Shown: positions 45,555 through 53,031 of the stretch, piece by piece
Numbering within the stretch: the first letter of the stretch is position 1
Layout of the letters: every line of letters starts with the position of its first letter
Assembly (NCBI GenBank): GCA_934339365.1
Contig: CAKRHW010000011.1
Span: forward strand, 1 to 57,465
Direction of reading: 5' to 3'
Length of the DNA stretch: 57,465 bases
Source of the DNA: an uncultured Lachnospiraceae bacterium
Lineage (GTDB): Bacteria > Bacillota > Clostridia > Lachnospirales > Lachnospiraceae
Notes under the pieces: model-generated
Seen by the model: the letters and a program-made list of their open reading frames with translations, nothing else
Told to the model about the DNA's origin: nothing
Databases searched by the model: none
Translations under genes and position numbers: made by a program

Positions 45555-46289
45555 CTAATTTCCCCAAATTTTTGTATAAATATAAGCAAGAATTAGAATC
45601 CCACAAAAAACAAATACCAAATAATCCTGAATCCTATATCCCATAGTACATACATTTGTCCTCTTTTTTGGTGCATCCAGTCCCCTTGTCATAGCAGAAG
45701 CTGCCAATTCATTTCCAATTTGTAAAAGTTCTGTAAGAAATGGAAGCATCTGATATTCCAGCATTCGAAACGGATGTCTGATAGAGCCAATTCCTCGTAA
45801 TTTCATTGCATTTCGAATCAATCCATATTCTTCCCTCATGGCTGGGAAAAAGCGAAACATTACAGAAACAGGTACTGCTACTTTTTTTGGAATATGAAAT
45901 CCATCCATTGCAGCAATAAACTCGCTGACTGTTGTAGACGAAATAAGGAAACGAAACATCACTAATCCCGGCAGTAACTGCAGAAATATAGCAGCCAAAG
46001 CTACGATCAGTAATTTCACCCCTGCCTTCTCTCCCACATTCACTGAATTCTGTAAAACAAAGCAGCCTAAATACATCATCATATAAAATATTGCTGATCC
46101 TGTCTTTTTTAATATAAAAAGTGCCGCTATTGGAAGTATGTATAAAAGCGGAAGAAAATATCGCATAATTCCATTATGTTCTCCCGAAAACATAAGAAAA
46201 GAAGTTGTCAGACAAAGTATGATTTTTGTTCTTGGTTCTAGATATAATTGCCTTAATGAAGGTTTTGTATCATACAATATCGATTTCAT
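45555..46289 (-). CDS. ECF transporter transmembrane subunit (EcfT)
   Basis: About 244 residues with roughly five membrane segments. The coupling helices carry the conserved pattern ELAASAMTRGLDAPKKR near the end and GFHIPKKVAVPVSVMFRFFP before it. The ATG at 46289 overlaps the S-component stop (TGATG), so translation is coupled. The longer frame from 46397 is not needed. Confidence 0.9.
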   Translation of the reverse strand: MKSILYDTKPSLRQLYLEPRTKIILCLTTSFLMFSGEHNGIMRYFLPLLYILPIAALFILKKTGSAIFYMMMYLGCFVLQNSVNVGEKAGVKLLIVALAAIFLQLLPGLVMFRFLISSTTVSEFIAAMDGFHIPKKVAVPVSVMFRFFPAMREEYGLIRNAMKLRGIGSIRHPFRMLEYQMLPFLTELLQIGNELAASAMTRGLDAPKKRTNVCTMGYRIQDYLVFVFCGILILAYIYTKIWGN

Positions 46290-46885
46290 CAGACTAATCC
46301 ACTCCTTACAAAATGTTTTTTCAATACTGTTTTTCCGATTTCTCCTCCAAGAAGGCCACCTAAAAAAGCAGAAAACATAATCAGGGGTATCATCCATGCA
46401 TGTGAAAAATATCCTGTGATAGTATTCATATAGTCCTGTCCATAGTAGGCTACCTTATCAGCCATCTGTTTTTGGGAAAGAGATGCAAATTGAATAATAT
46501 TCGCATTTGCTCCTACGCAGCAGACTGCATAACTGACCATTACCCACCTGCTGCTTTTATATTCACTCTTTTTTAAAATAACTTCTGCAATCAAGGCACA
46601 TACAATTCCCGCTAATAATGTCCAGATTCCCACACCTGCAAGTGTCAAAATTCCTCCATAGATCAGATACATAATAAGAACCATGCCCTGTTTTTTTATT
46701 TTCGTAAAATATAGCATCATAGGTATTCCAAGAATGATAGAGCTCACAAATGGAATCTGCATATTGATAGCCGGTATAAATCCAAGTACAGCCGCAATAA
46801 TCAAATTAAAAACAAAATAAACTGCGGAGAAAATTCCAATGTTTATCATATCTTTTCCATTTAATTTTGTTGTATTTTTATTCAT
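46289..46885 (-). CDS. ECF transporter substrate-binding S component, MptD-like
   Basis: 198 residues with six membrane segments. The start MNKNTTKLNGKDMINIGIFSAVYFV is typical of MptD-type S components. MptD itself is proposed to handle queuosine-like or metal-linked ligands, but this is not established. It lies 16 bp after the second ABC half-transporter gene. The three ECF genes and the ABC pair form one transcription unit. Confidence 0.87.
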   Translation of the reverse strand: MNKNTTKLNGKDMINIGIFSAVYFVFNLIIAAVLGFIPAINMQIPFVSSIILGIPMMLYFTKIKKQGMVLIMYLIYGGILTLAGVGIWTLLAGIVCALIAEVILKKSEYKSSRWVMVSYAVCCVGANANIIQFASLSQKQMADKVAYYGQDYMNTITGYFSHAWMIPLIMFSAFLGGLLGGEIGKTVLKKHFVRSGLV

Positions 46886-46901
46886 CTTTTCACTCCATTC
46901 T

Positions 46902-48635
46902 TTATATATTTACTTTCCATGTAAGACTTTCATTTTGTAACTGATATAACTTCTGATATAGTCCCTTTTGTTCCATAAGCTCCTGATGTGTCCCCTCTTC
47001 TATGATATTTCCATCGTCTAACACAACGATCTTATCGCAGTCAACAACAGACCTTAATTTATGTGCAATAATTAAAACTGTCTTATTCTCTATTAGTTTT
47101 CCAATTGCCTGTTGAATCTTCGTTTCATTTTCCGGATCAATACTAGCGGTACTTTCGTCAAGAAGTATCACCGGTGCATCTTTTAAAAATGCCCTTGCAA
47201 TAGATAATCTTTGTCTTTCTCCTCCTGAAAGTGTCTTTCCGTTTTCTCCAATAATTGTCTGATAGCCTTCCGGAAGTCTTGTAATAAAATCATCACACGC
47301 CGCCAGCCTGGCTGCTGCATAAATTTCTTCTTCCGTAGCCTCTGCTTTTCCAATCCGGATATTGTTATATATGGTATCGTTAAATAAAACCACATCCTGA
47401 AAAACAATAGAATAATTACTTAGTAAAATTTCCGGAGAAATTGTTTTAATATCAATTCCTCCAATACGAATATTTCCTTGATTTACATCCCAAAAACGTG
47501 CAGCTAACTGTGTAAGTGTACTCTTTCCGGAGCCGGATGGTCCTACCAGAGCCGTAATCTCTCCCTGTTTTGCCACAAAGGAAACATCATGTAATACTTC
47601 TTTTTCATGATATCCAAAACTCACATGATCAAAAGTAATATCAAATTGATTCATTTTCTGAGATGTTCCGCCCTGTTCTTTTTCTTCTAGAAGTGTATGA
47701 ACCCGTTCTGCACTTACTAACGAAGCAATAAACTCTCCCAAATGTTCACAGGCACTGCTAAATGGTTCGTAAATTCTAACTGCTACATATAAAAATATCA
47801 AAAATTTAAACAATGATATTTCCCCCGACACTAACAATTTCGATCCGAATATAATTACAAATCCTAATCCGATTCTCATGACATTATAAGAAACGGAAAT
47901 ACTAAGTCCTGCCAAAAGTTCATAAAGAATTTGACCCGGAATCGTGTTTTTTATTTTTCTTTTTAACTCTTCCTGATATTCTCCTAACATATCTGTTGTC
48001 CGCAAAACCTTAATATTCTCAAGATATTCCTGAATTCCATCACTTACTGCCAGTTTCTTATCCCTGTTTTTCTTATTGGTTCCCTCCGACATTTTTTTCG
48101 ATAATGCCATGGCAAGAACTGCAACCGGAAGACAAACTGCAAGACATCCTGTCAATCGAATATCATAAAAAAGTAAAACAACCAGTGTTACACAGCCGGT
48201 AATAATCCCACTAACTAATTCTGCTGCTGTCTGTGCTAAAACATGCGATACAGTCTGTACATCATCCATAATCACCGATGTCAGATCACTTAACTCTCTT
48301 TTTCCAAAAAAGGAAAGCGGAAGATTACGAATCTTATCTGCCAGTTTCATCCGAAGTTGATATTCTTCTTTTCCTACTGTCAGATATTCCTTGTGATATG
48401 CAATTTTGTATGTTACAAACATGACAAGAACTACCAAAAATAAAACTATGACCATAGGCCAAAAAGGAAGTTTATCATAGCTGCCTTTAAAATAACAATC
48501 CAACATCCTTTCACTTACCCAGGCAAGTGAAATAACCGGTAGAAATGTTGCCAGTTGAAATAACGAAAGCCATATAGCCGCTTTCAAAATTGTTTGTGTT
48601 CCTTCTTTACTTAAATGAAATATTTTATGAAGCAC
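46902..48635 (-). CDS. Exporter-fold ABC half-transporter, YbtQ/IrtB-like (second subunit)
   Basis: About 577 residues. Six-helix membrane domain, then an ATPase with GPSGSGKSTLTQLAARFWD, signature LSGGERQRLSIARAF and ILLDESTASID. The long frame from 48713 overlaps the upstream gene; GGAGGTGGAAAAA before a GTG at 48635 sets a GTG start with 11-bp overlap. Paired with the subunit at 48625-50415. Neighbouring ECF genes and TetR suggest uptake rather than drug export. Confidence 0.88.
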   Translation of the reverse strand: MLHKIFHLSKEGTQTILKAAIWLSLFQLATFLPVISLAWVSERMLDCYFKGSYDKLPFWPMVIVLFLVVLVMFVTYKIAYHKEYLTVGKEEYQLRMKLADKIRNLPLSFFGKRELSDLTSVIMDDVQTVSHVLAQTAAELVSGIITGCVTLVVLLFYDIRLTGCLAVCLPVAVLAMALSKKMSEGTNKKNRDKKLAVSDGIQEYLENIKVLRTTDMLGEYQEELKRKIKNTIPGQILYELLAGLSISVSYNVMRIGLGFVIIFGSKLLVSGEISLFKFLIFLYVAVRIYEPFSSACEHLGEFIASLVSAERVHTLLEEKEQGGTSQKMNQFDITFDHVSFGYHEKEVLHDVSFVAKQGEITALVGPSGSGKSTLTQLAARFWDVNQGNIRIGGIDIKTISPEILLSNYSIVFQDVVLFNDTIYNNIRIGKAEATEEEIYAAARLAACDDFITRLPEGYQTIIGENGKTLSGGERQRLSIARAFLKDAPVILLDESTASIDPENETKIQQAIGKLIENKTVLIIAHKLRSVVDCDKIVVLDDGNIIEEGTHQELMEQKGLYQKLYQLQNESLTWKVNI

Positions 48636-50415
48636 TTTTTCCACCTCCAATCTTCCAGGAAACACTGCTTTCATATTCCTGGTACATTCTTTCATAAATT
48701 CCTTTTTGGGCAATCAATTCATCATGTGAGCCCTGTTCTACAACTTTCCCTCTTTGCAGGACAAGAATCTGTTCTGCATTTTTGATAGTCTGCAGCCTAT
48801 GTGCAATCATAAGGACTGTCTTGCCTTTTAACAATGAATCAAGTGCCTTTTGAATCAAAAATTCATTTTCGGCATCTGCAAATGCAGTCGCTTCATCTAA
48901 CAAAATAACCGGAGCATCTTTTAAAATTGCTCTTGCTAAAACAATTCTCTGCTTCTCTCCTCCTGATAAATAAATTCCCTTTGTTCCAATCACCGTATCC
49001 ATCCCATTGGGCATTTTTTTCAAAATATCATTACACTGTGCCAGTTTCAATGCATTCGCAATTTCCTCTCTCGTTGCATCCGGCCGATACATGGATACAT
49101 TTTCCGCAATCGTCATTTTAAACAAATTTGTATCCTGAAATACAATGCTTACCTGTTTCATCCAGTCCCAATAACGGATATTTCGAAGATCAATACCGCC
49201 AACGCTTACCCTTCCCTCTGTCACATCCCAAAAACGTGCAATCAGATTAGCAATGGTACTTTTTCCACCTCCTGATTCCCCAACTAATGCTGTCACAGTA
49301 CCAGGCTTCATAGTTAATGACACATCCTCTAAAGCAGTGGTTCCGTCTTCATAAGAAAACGAAACATGTTCCATTTTTATTTCATAATCTGCCGGAACTT
49401 CTGTTGTAACTGCTTCTGCTAATGGTTTCTCACTTAAAATATCTTCCACCGCTGTCAAGGATGCTTTTGCAAGCATCAGGTTTGAAGAACTGTGCATCAA
49501 TTTTGTCAAAATAGAGGCAACTAACGGAATCAAAACAGCAAAAAACATAAATGTCATAATAGTTTTCTCGACTCCATTTCCTAAATTGAATAAAAGAATG
49601 CCTCCCGGAATCAAAAAGAAAAAAACAGCATTGATAATCGCTGTATAAGCACTGTATGCATTTTCCATTGATAACGAATACTTCGTCATAAAATCCGCAT
49701 AATCTTTTACTGACTTCCTGTATCGCTCAAAAGAATCTGCGGTCTGTCCAAAAGTCTTTACCACTGTAATTCCCCGGACATATTCGGTTGCTGCATTTCC
49801 AATATTTTCTCCTGATTTCTGTACCTGCTGCACAAACCCTTCACTCTCTCCCTTTAACATGGATGCCAGAAAAAAGAATCCCATTAAAATTGGAACCAGA
49901 CAAATACATGACAATCTCCAGTCATAACGAAACATAAATACTAAAAATGCTACCGGTAAAACCGCCGACTGCACATAATCCGGTATATGATGAGCAATTA
50001 ATATCTCAAGATTATCCGTATTTTTTTCAATCACTTTTCTCTGTACCCCACTCGGATGCAATGTATGATAACCCAGCGGTAATTCTCCCAGATGTTTTAT
50101 TACCCTCATACGAATTCTTGCAACGGTATGATATGCACTGATATGGGAACATAAAAGTGCCAGTCCATAGGTACCAAATCCCATTCCTACATAAAAAACC
50201 GCCTGTTTCCCAAGCCCTGAAAATTCCTCGAGATTTAATCCTCTAAAATTTTCCTTCGAATCAATCAATAATTTTGCTACATGATATACGCAAATATAAG
50301 CTTTAAAATTTATAATAGCTGCACTACCTGCCAGAATCGCTGATAATAAGATGGTAATGCGAAATGCTCCTGCGTATTGAAAAAGCTTTCTGAATACTTT
50401 CGTTTCTTCTTTCAC
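48625..50415 (-). CDS. Exporter-fold ABC half-transporter, YbtP/IrtA-like (first subunit)
   Basis: 596 residues. Membrane domain with the segment VIEKNTDNLEILIAHHIPDY seen in this subgroup. Its NBD has GESGGGKSTIANLIARFWDV, LSGGEKQRIVLARA and ILLDEATAFAD. YbtP/YbtQ and IrtA/IrtB are exporter-fold transporters that import siderophores; similarity here is in overall sequence style and pairing, not proof. 56 bp after the TetR gene. Confidence 0.88.
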   Translation of the reverse strand: MKEETKVFRKLFQYAGAFRITILLSAILAGSAAIINFKAYICVYHVAKLLIDSKENFRGLNLEEFSGLGKQAVFYVGMGFGTYGLALLCSHISAYHTVARIRMRVIKHLGELPLGYHTLHPSGVQRKVIEKNTDNLEILIAHHIPDYVQSAVLPVAFLVFMFRYDWRLSCICLVPILMGFFFLASMLKGESEGFVQQVQKSGENIGNAATEYVRGITVVKTFGQTADSFERYRKSVKDYADFMTKYSLSMENAYSAYTAIINAVFFFLIPGGILLFNLGNGVEKTIMTFMFFAVLIPLVASILTKLMHSSSNLMLAKASLTAVEDILSEKPLAEAVTTEVPADYEIKMEHVSFSYEDGTTALEDVSLTMKPGTVTALVGESGGGKSTIANLIARFWDVTEGRVSVGGIDLRNIRYWDWMKQVSIVFQDTNLFKMTIAENVSMYRPDATREEIANALKLAQCNDILKKMPNGMDTVIGTKGIYLSGGEKQRIVLARAILKDAPVILLDEATAFADAENEFLIQKALDSLLKGKTVLMIAHRLQTIKNAEQILVLQRGKVVEQGSHDELIAQKGIYERMYQEYESSVSWKIGGGKSAS

Positions 50416-50471
50416 CTTTGTTTTTCCTCTCTAATTTATATTAGTTATAGCTAACCTATGGATAAAAAAAA

Positions 50472-51092
50472 TTATTTTAATTTTAATATATCCGCCCATC
50501 CAACATCAAAGAAATATTTTAATTCTCCGATATATATAGCAGCCTCTGCTTTCTCCATTTTATGCATAACCGGTTCAAATAAACCAAACAAATACGAACT
50601 TATTAAAATATGAATCGTCCTCTCATTCGCTTCATGACCATTGATAACTGCCTTATGGCCTGTTTCCTCCATAAAACGAATCGTTGACTGTTCAAGAATC
50701 TCTACTAGTTCATGCATATAATTCTCATAAGAAGACCCGCCTGCACATGCAAGAAGTAATTGGAATATATCAAAATGTTCATATATATACTCCAGAAACG
50801 GATTATTATTCCCGACATCTTGCAACGCATTCTGTTCCTGCTCACTATGCGACTGCTCATGAAAAGACTGATTCACCTCAATCAAATTCTTCTTAAACTC
50901 CTCAGCAACCGGACGCACCAGTGCACAAAAAAGTCCATCCTTCCCTGCATACCGGTTCTTCAATGCTCCCCATGTTACACCCGCTTTCTTGCAAATAACA
51001 TTTGTAGAAGCCTTCTCATATCCTTTGGATAAAAATTCTTCTCTGGCAGCCTCTAATATCTTCGGATCTAAACTCCTGTCTGATTTTGCCAT
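50472..51092 (-). CDS. TetR family repressor
   Basis: About 206 residues. The N-terminal HTH reads AREEFLSKGYEKASTNVICKKAG followed by VTWGALKNRYAGKDGLF. C-terminal ligand domain diverse. The ATG at 51092 follows AGGAGGTTGAATGGA; the ORF opens at 51146. First gene of the transporter operon and probably autoregulated through the repeats at 51114-51144. Confidence 0.9.
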   Translation of the reverse strand: MAKSDRSLDPKILEAAREEFLSKGYEKASTNVICKKAGVTWGALKNRYAGKDGLFCALVRPVAEEFKKNLIEVNQSFHEQSHSEQEQNALQDVGNNNPFLEYIYEHFDIFQLLLACAGGSSYENYMHELVEILEQSTIRFMEETGHKAVINGHEANERTIHILISSYLFGLFEPVMHKMEKAEAAIYIGELKYFFDVGWADILKLK

Positions 51093-51113
51093 TCCATTCA
51101 ACCTCCTCTTTAT

Positions 51114-51173
51114 CGATAGTGCTACTATCGGTAGTGGTGCTATCAATATAATATAAACAATTTACACTGTCAA
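51114..51173 (-). promoter_or_regulatory. TetR operon promoter with operator repeats
   Basis: Minus strand -35 TTGACA (51168-51173), 17-bp spacer, -10 TATATT (51145-51150). Directly downstream is a 7-3-7 palindrome (CGATAGT / ACTATCG, 51114-51130) and an additional GATAGCAC half-site (51137-51144). This is the arrangement of a repressor-blocked start. Confidence 0.75.
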
Positions 51174-51348
51174 GAAAAACCCGCATTTCCTTCTTGAGAA
51201 AATTTTCGATTAAAAAAACAGACATCTGACAATGCCTATATTTTCGTTAAAGGAAAAGCAACCATATGTTCGTTTATTACAACACCTTTTTCATAGTATA
51301 ACTACTACATCTTAAAATTTTATCGAGAAAAAACAGTTGTTTTTTCTT

Positions 51349-51388
51349 TTTTTTCGTAATTCTCTGTGCTAAACTAATTACGAAAAAA
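51349..51388 (+). promoter_or_regulatory. Inverted repeat at the CobW-like gene promoter
   Basis: Perfect 13-bp arms TTTTTTCGTAATT and AATTACGAAAAAA, 14 bases apart, just upstream of the G3E GTPase gene. Core half-sites TCGTAAT/ATTACGA are those of Bacillus Zur boxes, although those are separated by one base. A weak -10 (TAAACT) lies within the gap. The preceding 257 bases back to the TetR promoter hold no gene. Confidence 0.65.
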
Positions 51389-51430
51389 CATAAAAATTGC
51401 AACTATAAAAATTTATATCAGGAGGAAACT

Positions 51431-52393
51431 ATGGTAAAAATAGATTTAATCACCGGATTTCTTGGTTCCGGAAAAACAACATTTATCAGACAATATGCCA
51501 GATACCTGACTGGCAGCGGCAAGAATATCGGTATACTCGAAAACGACTTCGGAGCTGTCAATGTAGATGCCATGTTATTGCAGGATATTCTTGGGGACAA
51601 TTGCGATTTAGAAATGGTGGCAGGTGGATGTGATGCCGATTGCCACAGGCGAAGATTTAAAACAAAGCTGATTGCCATGGGAATGTGCGGATATGATCGT
51701 GTCCTGGTGGAACCATCCGGAATTTTCGATATGGATGAATTTTTTGATGCACTTCACGATGATCCTTTAGACCGTTTTTATGAAATAGGAAATGTAATTA
51801 CCATGATTGATGCCGGTTTAGAAACTAAACTTTCTGATGCTTCTCGTTATATTCTGGCATCACAGGCGGCACAGGCAGGAACAATCATTTATAGTCATAT
51901 GGACCAGGTTACAGATGCACAGCTACACAAGACTCAGGAATATGTTCTAGAATCCCTAAAACAACTACAATGCAAAAATCTTTCTAACCTTCTTTCGAAG
52001 CAGATTGTAATACAAAAAGATTTAAGCAGCTTAGATGAGAACGATTTTAATCTTATTATGTCATCCGGTTACAATAACGCCGACTATACCAAACTGTGGT
52101 TTGATGACCAGAAAACCTACGACAGCCTGTATTTCATGAATATGGATTTTACGGAAGATTTTTTAAACCAATCCTGCCACAAGATTTTAAACGATACTGC
52201 CTGTGGCAATGTATTTCGAATAAAAGGGTTCCAGAAACTCCCGGATGGAAACTGGCTTTCCATTAACGTCACCCATGAAAAAACTGAGATCCTTCTAGTT
52301 CCTCAGGGACAGGCAGTTCTAATTATTATTGGTGAAAACCTAAACCAGGAAGCCATTGAAAAATATTGGGGTAAGTCTAAGGGGCCTTTTTAA
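51431..52393 (+). CDS. G3E family P-loop GTPase, CobW/ZagA-like metallochaperone
   Basis: 320 residues. Walker A GFLGSGKTT (9-17), switch with VNVDAMLL, Cys motif GGCDADC (C67, C71) in place of the usual GCxCC, and VEPSGIFD. The C-terminal CobW_C region is divergent. Members insert or hand over zinc, cobalt or nickel. AGGAGG eight bases upstream. It stands alone and divergently from the TetR operon; the promoter palindrome fits metal control. Confidence 0.87.
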   Translation: MVKIDLITGFLGSGKTTFIRQYARYLTGSGKNIGILENDFGAVNVDAMLLQDILGDNCDLEMVAGGCDADCHRRRFKTKLIAMGMCGYDRVLVEPSGIFDMDEFFDALHDDPLDRFYEIGNVITMIDAGLETKLSDASRYILASQAAQAGTIIYSHMDQVTDAQLHKTQEYVLESLKQLQCKNLSNLLSKQIVIQKDLSSLDENDFNLIMSSGYNNADYTKLWFDDQKTYDSLYFMNMDFTEDFLNQSCHKILNDTACGNVFRIKGFQKLPDGNWLSINVTHEKTEILLVPQGQAVLIIIGENLNQEAIEKYWGKSKGPF

Positions 52394-52396
52394 AAT

Positions 52397-52425
52397 TTGC
52401 AGTTCCCGACTTCCATTGATATAAT
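52397..52425 (+). promoter_or_regulatory. Promoter of the candidate toxin mRNA
   Basis: -35 TTGCAG (52397-52402), 17-bp spacer, -10 TATAAT (52420-52425). The predicted transcript begins near GGGTGCTACC (52434). Confidence 0.7.
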
Positions 52426-52474
52426 CATTGCATGGGTGCTACCATAACGGTAGGCGGTTAGTCCTTCTCCAGAG

Positions 52475-52507
52475 GTTGCTGAGTGCCAATGGCACTCGTT
52501 TAGCAAC
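52475..52507 (+). other. Leader hairpin in the toxin mRNA
   Basis: Perfect arms GTTGCT-GAGTGCC and GGCACTC-AGCAAC around AAT, with three unpaired bases on one side. It lies in the 155-base leader before the toxin start and could control translation or stability. Confidence 0.6.
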
Positions 52508-52588
52508 GACCGAAACGGAGTGTAGACCTGTGACCCTCTGATTACATAGAAACCCGCAAGGGAATACAAGGAAAGGAGGGGTAAGCCA

Positions 52589-52687
52589 ATGGGTATTGTG
52601 GACTTTATTGCAGTTGTGAGCTTCGGCATCACCTGCTTTTGTGCCGGATACACATTCGGCAAGGATCATAACAAAGCACAAAAATAA
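52589..52687 (+). CDS. Candidate type I toxin, 32-residue membrane peptide
   Basis: The frame reads MGIVDFIAVVSFGITCFC then AGYTFGKDHNKAQK. One hydrophobic helix (4-23) and a basic tail match the form of small holin-like or Fst/TxpA-type toxins. AAAGGAGGGGTAAGCC precedes the ATG, a very strong binding site. The stop lies in the terminator hairpin (52685-52714), which is shared with a convergent RNA. The peptide family is not proved by sequence; layout is the main support. Confidence 0.65.
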   Translation: MGIVDFIAVVSFGITCFCAGYTFGKDHNKAQK

Positions 52688-52714
52688 CCGCACTGTCTGC
52701 AAACTAAGCGGTTA
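52685..52714. terminator. Shared bidirectional terminator of toxin mRNA and antisense RNA
   Basis: Arms TAACCGC / GCGGTTA with a 16-base loop, flanked by A and T runs on both sides. Both convergent transcripts would end here and overlap by this segment. Confidence 0.75.
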
Positions 52715-52766
52715 CTTTTGTAATCAATAAATATGTGGACTAACCATCTATCGGTAGTGCTCTTTT
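52685..52766 (-). ncRNA. Candidate antisense antitoxin RNA
   Basis: A minus-strand promoter is visible: -35 TTGACA (52798-52803), -10 TATGAT (52773-52778) with a 19-bp gap, longer than ideal. The RNA would start near 52766 and run to the shared terminator, overlapping the toxin 3-prime end. Its start carries GAGCACTACC and later GGTTAGTCC, close to the toxin mRNA start GGGTGCTACC...GGTTAGTCC. Confidence 0.5.
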
Positions 52767-52846
52767 TCTATAATCATATCAGCACGCATCTATAAAATGT
52801 CAAAAATTTTCTTCCTTATATCTGACATATTTTAGGAACGACCTAT

Positions 52847-53019
52847 TTTCATAGTTATATGCCAAACAGACAATAGCGAGTCTTTCGTTATGAGGTTCAC
52901 GCTAATTACTAGCACAAAACCCTTGTTTGAGCCCGCAGGGCGAGTTTGGGCGACTGCTGGTTAATAGATGCGTGAACCGAATAGAAAACGCAGCGTGTCT
53001 TTTGGCATATACTATGAAA
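52847..53019. repeat. Long imperfect palindrome, candidate MITE or structured RNA
   Basis: Outer arms TTTCATAGTTATATGCCAAA (52847) and TTTGGCATATACTATGAAA (to 53019) differ by single-base insertions. Nested inside are GGTTCACGC (52894-52902) with GCGTGAACC (52970-52978), an imperfect CTAATTACTAGCA/TGCTGGTTAATAG pair, and GCCCGCAGGGC at the tip. No ORF. It lies between the toxin module and the ABC gene stop (53032). Confidence 0.6.
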
Positions 53020-53031
53020 TTTCAAATTGTT

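Noticed and set aside
48636..48713. Longer N-terminus of the second YbtQ-like gene
   Set aside because: It is the upstream gene read in another frame; the GTG at 48635 has a good RBS.
52390..52702. Minus-strand frames across the toxin region
   Set aside because: They run antisense through both promoters and the terminator, have no RBS and resemble no protein; the 32-codon plus frame is better supported.
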